DNA of 64,000 nucleotides. Source: Macrostomum hystrix. Its lineage: Eukaryota; Platyhelminthes; Macrostomidae. The position numbers and the translations under genes are program-made. Shown here one piece after another: positions 52,801 to 64,000 of the stretch (position 1 is the first letter of the stretch; every line of letters begins with the position of its first letter). The stretch lies in contig CATNEN010000039.1 of the NCBI GenBank assembly GCA_950097015.1, forward strand, positions 7,394,501 to 7,458,500, given 5' to 3'. The notes below the pieces were generated by a model that did not search any database, was not told the DNA's origin, and worked only from the letters and a program-made list of their open reading frames with translations.

Positions 52801-55666
52801 CTACGTGTTTTGGGATGACCTTTGTCCCGGGGAAAGTTTAAGATTATTTCTTTAGACTTTTGCAGATATTGTGCTCGAGTGAAGCTGGGCATAAACTGTG
52901 ATTTTGTGTTCACCCAGCTTCCCTTTCCCATTATTCATTGGTTTTTATGCCTACAAGAACCACTACCCTGCCACTACGCACTGTACGCACTGCTGCCTCG
53001 CCAACCCATAGCAACTATCCGATTGGCCCCTCCATTTGTTTCGCGCCTGTATCCACAGCTGTGGCCAGTATACCATCCTTCCGTCGGGGGTTCGAGAGCC
53101 ACCGCAGACAGAGACCTCGACCGCTATGAGGGCTGGGCTGTAAATGCACACTTTTCTGCACAGCGGAAATGATTGAAAGACTAGGCTAGCGCAAGCCGGT
53201 TGGAACTGCTGTTCGAGGAAAAAGTCCTGAAGTTTCAACCAAAAGCCACTCACTGCACTTCTATAGCTTTTGCTTCCTTCGATTTTTATTCGGTTTTAAG
53301 TATACGGAAATCAACTGGACCCACATTCTGGATTTATTTTCTGTTAGACTTCCTGTACATTCTGAATTTTCACATTCCAAATTTCTAAAGTTCCACATTC
53401 CACATTTTCACATTTCGACATTCCACATTCAACATTCTACGCAAAAATGTCTTCATTTCGACATTAATCCTAAGATTTGAAATTGTGACATTACACTCTT
53501 AATCACCTCACCATGATCAAGTTACCATCGTCTTATCATCGCCTTATCATCGCCTTATCATCGCCTTGCCATCGCCTTGCCATCAATTTATCATCGCCTT
53601 ATCGTCGTCTTATCATCGCCTAATCATCGCCTTGCCGTAGCCTTCTCATCGCCTTACCATCGCCTTATCATCGCCTTACCACATTAAACATTCTACATTC
53701 CAAATTCTACCTTTCGATACTCTGCCCATTGCTGCAATCTACAGTTCCATATTTTTCATAGCCCAGATCCATATTCATAATCTAAGTATAGGCATATAGT
53801 AACTAAACAATATCGTATATTTCGAAGGTCAGTTATCATACGTTAACCGCTCAAGTAGATCAGTTGACGCTCTTCTGCTAATCGATTATACTTGATTTCT
53901 TTCCGGTTGAATAAGAGAATTAAATTTTGGATATGCGCGCTGATCTACTCGAATGACAGTCAGCTAAATATACTCAGTGGAGCTATGCGTACATATATGC
54001 ATGCATATAACGGTTAAGGCAAAGCGGGAGTCTCATCTATTGATCTGCTCACGCGGCCAACTAATTGATTCCTGCATGGCTGCTGATGCTGCTATGGATA
54101 AAGTTTCAGCTAGCTTTGATTGTCTCCCATGCATGCAAGATTCCTGCATGCAATCCGACTCGATCGACGTGCGTGGCTTACAGCGCGATCTGTGTATTGA
54201 TTCTTTTTATAATTCCGTGGTCGAATGATTCGCACGATCCCATGCTATGGCAATTTCATATCTCCACTCCGTAAGTGCATGCATACCAGAAGGTTATAGC
54301 CAGGATTTTCGATTTGGGGGGCCTGTAGGCTACGCCCTGTGAATTTGCATGCACATGTACTTTGCATTTCATGCTGCAAACTAAATGTATTAACAATAAG
54401 AACAACAACAAGACTCGCAACACCAAAGTCGCAAACTCAAAACATGCAGTCAGGGGCAACGTGAGATTTCGCGCTGCAGAGCCAGCGACCGAATAATTCC
54501 GGCTCGTTGGCGGTGTCGGGCGCCCCAGCGTACGTTGCTCAAAATCCACGTATCTCTCTGAGCCCGCACTTGCATGGCCTGCCTGAACGGTCCCTGCAGA
54601 GTCAGCACAGCGAAACACGTCCTGAACAGGCTGGGGGCAGTAGCTCTAGGCCCTGACGGGCGTTGCAGCTGGGCCTCGGTCCCGACGCTGCATTGTCAGC
54701 TTGAAAGGACACAAATGGCCGCTACTGCGCCAAGTCCAGCAGCAGCTCTCGTTGCGTCCACGCGATCAGTTGGCCGCCCAGGCAAGTTCTCTGCGCTGCT
54801 TAGCACTATGACTAAACCATGGAGGAAAGAATAGAATTGAGAGCTATTCCAGGCTAGCAATTTTCAAAAGAGTAGAAATTAAATTCTTTCTTCCTTCGGA
54901 TTAAACTCATTAAGCGCTGCATTGTACGATTTCCTTGGAAAAGAATATAATTTGAAGCAAAACAAAAAAAATATTTTCTATAAACAAATTACATCATTTT
55001 TGCAATATAAGCTTATTTTTTTAAACTTTAAAAGTTTAAACTTTAAACTTTAAAACTTTAAAACTTTAAATTTTAATACACCTCGTCAAATACCAATTAA
55101 TAAAGCAGTCAACAACGTTTTATAATTTTTCAATTCTTACTTTGATTTTAAAACATTATATTTTTTGTGCTGATTAGCACTTTTTACTACGATATTGTGT
55201 GTTTGTTATTCATTTTGCTTTTCTCTTTACGACGACAAAGTCGCGTTTTTTAAACGTATTCGTTTCTCTGTAATGAAGTTTACTGCCAGCATGTTGATTG
55301 ACCTCCGCACTTTGATAATTGATTAGCGGTGTGCCCGTGTTACCGTACTCCTGCGTTAATAAGTATACAATAGACAGCGATAAATCCTTAATTACCTATT
55401 TAGTTTAATGAATAAGCACTTTCAAGACAGTTCAGTTAATTTTAGCGAAGTGTTTCCTACATTGACTTTTGACATGCTTCACTCCAGTTAAAATCAGGCC
55501 GAATAGTTTATTTTGCAAGTTTCATTACATAAGCTTTTAAATCATAATATTTAACCAAGATTCGTCATATTTTTTCTTAAGTTTATTTGCATTGCACTGT
55601 CATCATTGGTCTTAGTGAACACATTGATAAATAATTCAAAATAGTCCTAGTTAGATACTGGATACA
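52801..55666. other. region between the GPCR locus and GOPC
   Basis: Contains a possible tRNA-like B box (GGGGGTTCGAGAGCC near 53087), ACATTC-rich simple sequence (53370-53440), the 11-bp patch, a GC-rich block (54440-54830) without a convincing frame, and AT-rich DNA up to GOPC. Short open frames here show no recognisable domain. Confidence 0.4.
53520..53685. repeat. outlying patch of the 11-bp repeat
   Basis: About 14 degenerate copies of the same ATCGCCTTATC-type unit, roughly 1 kb from the main array, with GC-rich and AT-rich unique DNA between. Confidence 0.8.
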
Positions 55667-58600
55667 ATGGCTACAGCTGGTGATGCATTGAAGTGGCAGG
55701 ACTTACTCGAGAAAGAGTTTGACAAAGCATTTGTTGATTTGGATGTTTTGCTAGGCGATATTGATCCTGATCAGTCAGATTTAACTGAAGATGGTCGGCA
55801 ACACTTGACTGCCCTTAGTGGATCATTTGCTCAATTGGCTCAAAAGGCACAGACTATATTTCACTATAATGCAAAACTTGAGGTAACACATTAATTGACA
55901 TTTGTCAAGTTTTCTGTATAATCGTTTTTATATATGCAATGTTGAAATTAACATCAAATGAAAAACTAGGCCTAAAAAACTTTTATGCTGAGCAAATGAA
56001 TAAATGTTATTCCCACAGTCCTGTGCCGATAATTTCAATTTTATCCACACAGATCCATGCCGATAATTTTCTGCTTATCCACACGGCAGCTTGTATAAAT
56101 AGGTATACAACTCTTTATATTTGCCGGGCCATTAATTTCAATTTTATCCACATGGACCCGTGCCGATAATTTTCTGCTTATCCACATGGAAGCTTGTATG
56201 AATAGGTCTAAAACTCTTTATATAAATATGCTGTAAAATTTCAATTTTATCCACACGGTTCTGTTCTTTGAAACAAGGCCCTTTCAGGTTTGAATGTTTT
56301 GTTGAAACCTCGAGCCAATAGATCAACAAAGTTGCCAGTGTGTTATGACAGTGTTCTACATTTCGACCTACGCATTCATTAACAAACATTAATGTCATCC
56401 TTTTTAATTATTTTAATAACAACTCACTAAATATTTTGTCATCGTTACATCTTTTCATTTGAATTGTATTGACTTAAAAAGTAAAAAGTCTATCAAAGAA
56501 AATCAACCAGCAGAATTCCAGTCAGCACCAAACTCGTCACACATATTATACATCATTGTTATTCTTTTACACTATGAATTGATAGTGTACACTATACACT
56601 ATACTCTGAAGCAAAAGCCTAATGCTCAGAGAAGAATAGGTAGGGACTTGAAAGTAGACCTATTCATACAAGCTGCCATGTGGATAAGCAGAAAATTATC
56701 AGCATGGATCTGTGTGGATAAAATTGAAATTATCGGCACGGGACCATGGGAATAAGCACTTCCTAAATTATAATAAAATGGCTTTTTACTTTATTTGCTA
56801 AGTTAGTTATCAGTTGCTGTTGTGTCGAATTAAATTTCTTTATTTCACTGTAGAATAAATGGTAAGATGGTATATAATTATAGCTTATTTCTTATATTGG
56901 CTAGTGTAATAAATGGGGCCTTGTTAGCCCTGTAATATATACTATTTTTTATGTACAATTAGGAGGATGTTGTAGAAGACCTAAATACTATGTTATATAA
57001 TTTCGCTACTAGAATTTACCTGAGTATTTTTGTGTACATATATATAATTCAAATTAAAGTCTAGGCTAAGTTACAAGTAAATATAGAAGTAAAGTCTATA
57101 GTATATGTAAATAGTAGTTTTAGTTTTAGTTCTTAAATCATGTTACCAAGTTAAAACCAATGTGTAATAAAATTGCTGATACAAACAATTTAATCCTAGG
57201 TGTGTTATCTATTTAAGCCAATAAGCTACAAATTATAAATAGTAAAATAAGAAAGCTTTTTGTGTACACTTTTTTAAACTGAAATCTGGGCTATTTTACA
57301 TGAGCTAAAGACTGAGCTTGATGCTTATTTTAACATTTACCTAACATTTTCTTTTTTTTCAAAATATCATACATGCACAACCTCCCAAATCTTAGCTGGC
57401 CTTGCGACTTAGTTTTTGCTCTCATTTGCAACTTAGTTCATTTCATTGCTCTATTTACCACTTAGTTTGCTCTCATTTTCTCTCTTTTTCTCTCCCCTTT
57501 TTCCTTTTCTTCACGCCTTCCTTTTTTGTCCCTTGGTCCCCCCTTTGATTTTTTTGCGCTTGGTCCATTGGTTTTTGCGACTTACTTTGCTTGGCCCTCA
57601 TTTCACCCGGCTGGGTGTTGCGCATGTATGCAAAATATTATTTTAATGAAATTGTTTCTAAAGTCTAAATCTAAATCCAATTTTAATCTAACTATTATAC
57701 AGCAGTACATGTAGCTATATGCATTGACAAATTTATTGAGTTTTTAGTTTGAACATTCTTATATTAATGTAACAGGGCTTATAACTTTATTTTCCTATAT
57801 CTTGGTAGAATATCTCTCGGCATGAGTGGTTTATCCTTTTAAGGCACTGGTCTCTTATTCTCCAGTCTTTGCTGTGCGTTTTCCGTGGATCAGAGGGTCA
57901 CAGCCTCAAATAACCAACTCAACACTTGAACACCTTCTTACTCAGTTATAGCTTATTTGCTTTTCGCCACACTGGCACATTGATTTGTCTCACATGAATT
58001 GCACTTGTTTATATACACAAAAAAGGTTTGTTAACATGAATGAATTTCACAAAATATTTATAATATTTTACATAAAAAATATTTGGCGCATTCAGACAAA
58101 GAGCATAGGTACGAATTTGACTTAAAAAATGATAAAAGCATCCCTACTACATAAAAAATGCTTACATGAAGTCTACATCACACATCAATGTAGTAGCTAT
58201 TTGTTTATTCAAGTCACAACCTATGATTAATGCCAATTAGGAAGAAATTTAGGAACTTGAATATTTAAAATTCACAGTTAATTAGGACCTGAAGGCTAAA
58301 AAAGGAACTAAAAGGATTCCAAATTCTCAGTTCTAAAATTATTTAAAAATCAAAAAATTTTGGATCATCAATACTTAACCCCCAGGCTCAACTGGTGGCC
58401 CTCAAATCTGACCTAACCGAGGCCTTCTCTGCCAAGCAGTCTTTAGAGCAGGAGTGTCAGAGTCTGCTGCTCCAGCTGCACTCGTCACAGCTGGCTCAGG
58501 CGGCTACGGCTGCCGGCTCGTATGCTCTGCATCCCGATGCCACAGCCGGGGCGCACAGATCTGGCGAAGAGATTCGCAAGCAGCTAGCCGTGGACTCCGA

Positions 58601-61600
58601 GCGCAGGCGCCAGCAGGCCCAGTCTGTACACCTGGTGGCTGCCGAACGGGACCAGCTGACGCGCGAGAATGCCGACCTAAGGCGCTACTGTTTAGCACTG
58701 CAGAGCGAAGTCTATGGAGCTAGGCTAGCCGCCAAATATCTGGATAAGGAACTGGCCGGTAGAATTCAACAGATTCAGCTGCTGGGCCGCAAGATGGAAG
58801 GTCCGGAGCATGACAAGCTGTGGGCCCAGTTGGAGGCCGAGATTCACCTGCATCGGCACAAAACTGTTATTAGGGCCTGCCGTGGCCGCAGCCTTGGCAA
58901 GCTCACTAGACCTAGCGGTAGGTACCAGCCAGTGATGGTGAATTATTGTTATTGGGTTTATTCTAAGAATACCATTACTCTGTGGGATACTGGTAGCATT
59001 TGTAATTGACTCTAAGAATATACTTTTGAATGCTTCTGGTAGCGTTTATTTCAATATGTCCGTTTCTACGAGTATTCAATCCGGGCGTCGCCGTTTGATC
59101 TTTAGTTTAAAGTTTTTGTTTACAGGTTAATGAGAGTAGATCTTGATTGACTAACTTGGGTTAAGGAGAGTAGATCTTGATTGACTAACTTGGGTTAATG
59201 AGAGTAGATCTTGATTGACTAACTTGGGTTAAAGAGAGTAGATCTTGATGATTGACTAATGGGTCAATGAGAGTAGATCTTGATAGACTAACTTGGGTTA
59301 ATGAGAGTAGATCTTGATAGACTAACTTGGGTTAAGGAGAGTAGATCTTGATTGACTAATGGGTCAATGAGAGTAGATCTTGATTGACTAATGGGTCAAT
59401 GAGAGTAGATCTTGATAGACTAACTTGGGTTAATGAGAGTAGATCTTGATTGACTAATGGGTCAATGAGAGTAGATCTTGATTGACTAATGGGTCAATGA
59501 GAGTAGATCTTGATTGACTAATGGGTCAATGAGAGTAGATCTTGATTGACTAATGGGTCAATGAGAGTAGATCTTGATTGACTAATGGGTCAATGAGAGT
59601 AGATCTTGATTGACTAACTTGGGTTAATGAGAGTAGATCTTGATAGACTAACTTGGGTTAATGAGAGTAGATCTTGATTGACTAATGGGTCAATGAGAGT
59701 AGATCTTGATTGACTAATGGGTCAATGAGAGTAGATCTTGATTGACTAATGGGTCAATGAGAGTAGATCTTGATTGACTAACTTGGGTTAATGAGAGTAG
59801 ATCTTGATGGACTAACTTGGGTTAATGAGAGTAGATCTGGATTGACTAACTTGGGTTAATGAGAGTAGATCTTGATTGACTAACTTTGGTCAATGAGAGT
59901 AGATCTTGATTGACTAACTTTGGTCAATGAGAGTAGATCTATTATTAGTAGAAAAAGATTGATTTCTTGATAGCATCGCACAAAAGGGGCCGACATTCAA
60001 TGTAGCGAGGCAAGGGTCCAGGTATCGTTTTTTTCCTTTCATTCCTTGCTCAGCAGCATCTTCAGCTTGTGCTAGCCATCATTTTAGCGCAGGTGGCATT
60101 CGCTCCGATTGAGAATAAGTGCTGCCGATGGCACTACAAAATAGCGCACAAATGCAAATTTGCCCAGCTGTTTTTGCTTGGGGATAATACAGCCAATTAT
60201 TGGACAAATATGGCGGCCTTATCAAATTTTGCAGTCACGTTTCTAGCTGCAAAGATGCGAGTTGGTTAGACATGTGTGGCCCCACTGTCCGACCAGTGCC
60301 ACCTCGTCTTTAGCCGTGCAAGCATCGTAGAATTCTGAGTGTCGAGACAATTCTCTTTATCTTTTAAATTTGCCGGAACTGAGAATTCTGCTATTTAATA
60401 TGTTGATTGTAGATAAAGCTGTTGCTTAGTTCGATAACTTTCAGATTTTTTTAAAGCAAATTCATCACGTTGATAGAACTCGACAGTTAGCGACAATTAT
60501 TTATTATTGAAAACAGAAAATATGTTTTTATAAGTGCAAGTCGTCCTTTTAGAAAAAGGTTTTCTGCTTTGCTTTTGGATTCATTTTTAAGAACAAACGC
60601 ATCGTATTTTGTTTAAAACGAACAGTCTGAGTAGGTTTGAGGAACAGTCCAAGGACACAGATGGGTTTGAGGAACAGTCCAAGGACACAGGTGGGTTTGA
60701 GGAACACTCCAAGGACACAGATGGGTTTGAGGAACATTCCAAGGACACAGATGGGTTTGAGGAACAGTCCAAGGACACAAGTGGGTTTGAGGAACACTCC
60801 AAGGACACAGGTAGGGTTTGAGGAACAGTCCAAGGACACAGGTGGGGTTTGAGGAACAGTCCAAGGACACATGTAGGGTTTGAGGAACAGTCCAAGGACA
60901 CAGATGGGTTTGAGGAACAGTCCAAGGACACAGGTGGGGTTTGAGGAACAGTCCAAGGACACAAGTGGGGTTTGAGGAACAGTCCAAGGACACAGATGGG
61001 TTTGAGGAACAGTCCAAGGACACAGGTGGGGTTTGAGGAACAGTCCAAGGACACAGGTGGGGTTTGAGGAACAGTCCAAGGACACAGATGGGTTTGAGGA
61101 ACAGTCCAAGGACACAGGTGGGGTTTGAGGAACAGTCCAAGGACACAGATGGGTTTGAGGAACAGTCCAAGGACACAGGTAGGGTTTGAGGAACAGTCCA
61201 AGGACACAGGTGGGGTTTGAGGAACAGTCCAAGGACACAGATGGGTTTGAGGAACAGTCCAAGGACACAGGTAAGGTTTGAGGAACAGTCCAAGGACACA
61301 GGTGGGTTTGAGGAACAGTCCAAGGACACAGGTGGGGTTTGAGGAACAGTCCAAGGACACATGTAGGGTTTGAGGAACAGTCCAAGGACACAGATGGGTT
61401 TGAGGAACAGTCCAAGGACACAGGTGGGGTTTGAGGAACAGTCCAAGGACACAAGTGGGGTTTGAGGAACAGTCCAAGGACACAGATGGGTTTGAGGAAC
61501 AGTCCAAGGACACAGGTGGGGTTTGAGGAACAGTCCAAGGACACAGATGGGTTTGAGGAACAGTCCAAGGACACAGGTGGGTTTGAGGAACACTCCAAGG

Positions 61601-64000
61601 ACACAGATGGGTTTGAGGAACAGTCCAAGGACACAAGTGGGTTTGAGGAACACTCCAAGGACACAGGTAGGGTTTGAGGAACAGTCCAAGGACACAGGTG
61701 GGGTTTGAGGAACAGTCCAAGGACACAGGTAGGGTTTGAGGAACAGTCCAAGGACACAGGGGGGGTTTGAGGAACAGTCCAAGGACACAAGTAGGGTTTG
61801 AGGAACAGTCCAAGGACACAGGTAGGGTTTGAAGAACAGTCCAAGGACACAGGTGGGTTTGAGGAACAGTCCAAGGACACAAGTGGGTTTGAGGAACACT
61901 CCAAGGACACAGGTAGGGTTTGAGGAACAGTCCAAGGACACAGGTAGGGTTTGAGGAACAGTCCAAGGACACAGGTAGGGTTTGAGGAACAGTCCAAGGA
62001 CACATGTAGGGTTTGAGGAACAGTCCAAGGACACAGATGGGTTTGAGGAACAGTCCAAGGACACAGGTGGGGTTTGAGGAACAGTCCAAGGACACAGATG
62101 GGTTTGAGGAACAGTCCAAGGACACAGGTGGGGTTTGAGGAACAGTCCAAGGACACAGATGGGTTTGAGGAACAGTCCAAGGACACAGGTAAGGTTTGAG
62201 GAACAGTCCAAGGACACAGGTGGGTTTGAGGAACAGTCCAAGGACACAGGTGGGGTTTGAGGAACAGTCCAAGGACACAGGTAGGGTTTGAGGAACAGTC
62301 CAAGGACACAGGTGGGGTTTGAGGAACAGTCCAAGGACACAAGTGGGGTTTGAGGAACAGTCCAAGGACACAGGTGGGTTTGAGGAACAGTCCAAGGACA
62401 CAGGTGGGGTTTGAGGAACAGTCCAAGGACACAGGTAGGGTTTGAGGAACAGTCCAAGGACACAGGTAGGGTTTGAGGAACAGTCCAAGGACACAGGTAG
62501 GGTTTGAGGAACAGTCCAAGGACACAGGTGGGTTTGAGGAACAGTCAAATCACCTGGATGGGTTTAAGAAATAATCAAAAGGCGAAACGGTCCAATAAAA
62601 ACGTGGTGCATTTTGATTAGCGGAAAAATCGCTACTAGAATTATCTCGGTCTTGTTCTCGCCAACACTGCCGCTCTCTCCTTTGCGCTTAGGCCACGATT
62701 TCAATGCCCTGCGTCGTCAGCAGGGTGTCGGCGAACTCCGTCACGTTGTAATCCGGCGCGGCCCCAGCGAAGGCCTCGGCATGTCAGTCACGGGCGGCAA
62801 GGAGCACGGAGTGCCAGTCCTGATCTCCGAGATTCACCCGGGACTGCCTGCCGCTCGCACGCAGCGACTCTACGTTGGCGACGCCATTGTGGCCGTCAAC
62901 GGCATCTCTCTGCGCGATGTTCGACACGCCGATGCGGTCCGTCTGCTGAGCCAGCAGGTCGGGCCCGAGGTGGCGCTAGACGTTGTGTTTGTCACGCCAG
63001 ACGATGACAGCGACGAGGAAGCCGGCGAGGAGGGCAGCTTCACTGATCCCAGCACGGGATACAGGTGAGCTGACTGCCCTGTGTACCTTACTGACTATCT
63101 ACCTCACTGACACTGCCCGGCCTCCCTGACTCTCCCCGGCCTCCCTGACTCTCCCTGGCCTCCCTGACTCTCCCCGGCCTCCCTGACTCTCCCTGGCCTC
63201 CCTGACTCTCCCCGGCGTCCCTGACTCTCCCTGACTCTTCCTGGCCTCCCTGGCCTCCATGACTCTCCGTGGTCTGCCTGACTCTCCCCGGCCTCCCTGG
63301 CCTCCCTGACTCTCCCCGGCCTCCCTGACTCTCCCCGGCGTCCCTGACTCTCCCTGACTCTTCCTGGCCTCCCTGGCCTCCATGACTCTCCCTGGTCTGC
63401 CTGACTCTCCCCGGCCTTCCTGACTCTCCCCGGCGTCCCTGACTCTCCCTGACTCTCCCTGACTCTCCCTGGTCTGCCTGACTCTCCCCGGCCTCCCTGG
63501 CCTCCCTGACTCTCCCCGGCCTCCCTGACTCTCCCTGGCCTCCCTGACTCTCCCCGGCGTCCCTGACTCTCCCTGACTCTTCCTGGCCTCCCTTGCCTCC
63601 ATGACTCTCCCTGGTCTGCCTGACTCTCCCCGGCCTCCCTGACTCTCCCCGGCCTCCCTGACTCTCCCTGGCCTCCCTGACTCTCCCTGGCCTCCCTGAC
63701 TCTCCCTGGCCTCCCTGACTCTCCCCGGCCTCCCTGACTCTCCCTGGCCTCCCTGACTCTACACCCAAGAACAGTACTTCAGCTCGAACGCCAATACTCT
63801 TGCGCATCTACTGCCAGATTTCGTCTCTATGATGAGCGCAAGTCGGCTCCTCGGGACCAGCAGGCCGGACTATCCAGTCCGAATGGCAACAGCAGCGGCT
63901 GCAGCGTTGGCGGAGTAACAACGTCATCATCGTCATCAGCCGCAGCTGCCGCCTTAGACAGCCATGACGACAATAGGCCGGCGTCACACAAGGCTCGGTA
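55667..64000 (+). CDS. GOPC: GOPC (Golgi PDZ and coiled-coil protein, PIST/CAL), 3' end outside the window
   Basis: Four exons: 55667-55882, 58386-58917, 62692-63064 and 63818-64000 (open). Phases agree; at least 434 codons. The N-terminus [20 protein letters not shown] matches, from memory, the vertebrate GOPC start. Exon 2 carries the coiled coil with [20 protein letters not shown] and [19 protein letters not shown], nearly identical to vertebrate GOPC. Exon 3 holds the PDZ domain (about 265-350) with carboxylate-binding loop GLGM at 277-280, [15 protein letters not shown] and [10 protein letters not shown]. Exon 4 begins FRLYDER, as in the family's YRLYLDE, then a Ser/Ala-rich tail. Known role: trans-Golgi adaptor controlling traffic of PDZ-ligand membrane proteins such as CFTR. 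The vertebrate Golgi/SNARE-binding coiled coil is present. Confidence 0.93.
56007..56754. mobile_element. MITE-like inverted-repeat element D in GOPC intron 1
   Basis: 748 bp bounded by TTATTCCCA and TGGGAATAA. Terminal arms of about 100 bp match closely and contain GTGCCGATAATTTCAATTTT and CAGCTTGTAT. An extra partial arm copy at 56128-56200 lies inside. No transposase frame and no clear target duplication. Confidence 0.75.
57368..57630. mobile_element. hAT-like MITE family C, complete copy
   Basis: 263 bp with terminal inverted repeats CATACATGCACAAC / CATACATGCGCAAC, flanked on both sides by CAAAATAT, a perfect 8-bp target duplication at 57360-57367 and 57631-57638. The 8-bp duplication fits hAT-type insertion. 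A truncated copy is at 45169. Confidence 0.8.
59125..59945. repeat. 32/34-bp minisatellite in GOPC intron 2
   Basis: About 25 copies containing GAGAGTAGATCTTGATTGAC, alternating between two linker types (ACTTGGGTTAAT and TAATGGGTCAAT), which changes the period by 2 bp. Confidence 0.9.
59946..60625. other. unique segment of GOPC intron 2
   Basis: No exon or element recognised between the two arrays. A 66-codon open frame at 60069 lacks a domain signature. Confidence 0.4.
60626..62555. repeat. 29/30-bp minisatellite in GOPC intron 2
   Basis: About 65 copies containing TTTGAGGAACAGTCCAAGGA and ending CACAGGTGGG or CACAGATGG. The mixed 29/30-bp period moves between frames. The antisense open frames of over 600 residues are repeat artefacts. 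Confidence 0.95.
63105..63765. repeat. C-rich 19-bp minisatellite in GOPC intron 3
   Basis: Units such as CCCTGACTCTCCCCGGCCT with extra CCTCC or CTGACTCTTC pieces. It starts about 40 nt after the donor GTGAGC at 63065 and stops about 50 nt before the acceptor. Confidence 0.9.

Noticed and set aside
54256-54834. Possible gene in the GC-rich block (120-codon minus frame, 86-codon plus frame)
   Set aside because: Neither shows a recognisable domain, splice pattern or conserved motif; composition alone is not enough.
60549-62548. Antisense frames of 600-650 residues ([18 protein letters not shown] repeat)
   Set aside because: Minisatellite in GOPC intron 2. Mixed 29/30-bp units make all three frames alternate the same peptides.
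63088-63807. Antisense [11 protein letters not shown] repeat frames
   Set aside because: C-rich minisatellite between the GOPC PDZ exon and exon 4; no coding evidence.

Overview
This is a stretch of animal nuclear genome. The genes have GT-AG introns with conserved phases, AATAAA signals, tRNA-derived SINEs, short inverted-repeat DNA transposons and many minisatellites. Its proteins (SEA/EGF transmembrane mucins, an AUTS2/tay-family nuclear protein, a rhodopsin-class GPCR and the Golgi PDZ protein GOPC) are metazoan. A spiralian, possibly a free-living flatworm, is my guess; the sequence does not prove it.

Layout: (1) 1-20444, plus strand: the 3' part of a giant type-I membrane mucin gene with three SEA domains, EGF-like domains, thousands of codons of Ser/Thr/Ala/Pro repeats, one transmembrane helix and a short cytoplasmic tail. 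The 12 exons in the window join in phase to 5826 codons plus stop. (2) 22085-31844, plus strand: a complete head-to-tail paralogue, predicted 1299 aa, with signal peptide, SEA, mucin repeats, EGF, SEA, two EGFs, TM and tail. (3) 32660-36400: a 25-bp satellite. (4) 38622-46207, minus strand: a two-coding-exon AUTS2/tay-bridge homologue of about 913 aa. Its single intron of about 4.8 kb holds two SINEs and a nest of inverted-repeat elements. (5) About 47140-47570: a decayed protein-coding fragment. (6) 47987-50222, minus strand, perhaps with a first exon at 52545-52800: a peptide-receptor-like GPCR. (7) 55667 to the window end, plus strand: GOPC, with N-terminus, coiled coil and PDZ domain in four exons.

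The strongest theme is tandem repetition. Most long introns and one intergenic spacer carry their own private minisatellite (periods 11 to 42 bp), and several arrays begin within tens of bases of a splice donor. The mucin exons carry in-frame 18-bp and 48-bp repeats, which themselves show 846-bp and 903-bp higher-order duplications. Most very long open frames over the non-mucin arrays, and antisense to the mucins, are artefacts of stop-free repeats.

The two mucins would act at the apical cell surface as O-glycosylated, SEA-cleavable glycocalyx proteins. The other genes have no evident functional link to them. All exon structures are read from splice-site phase and domain continuity, without transcript evidence.
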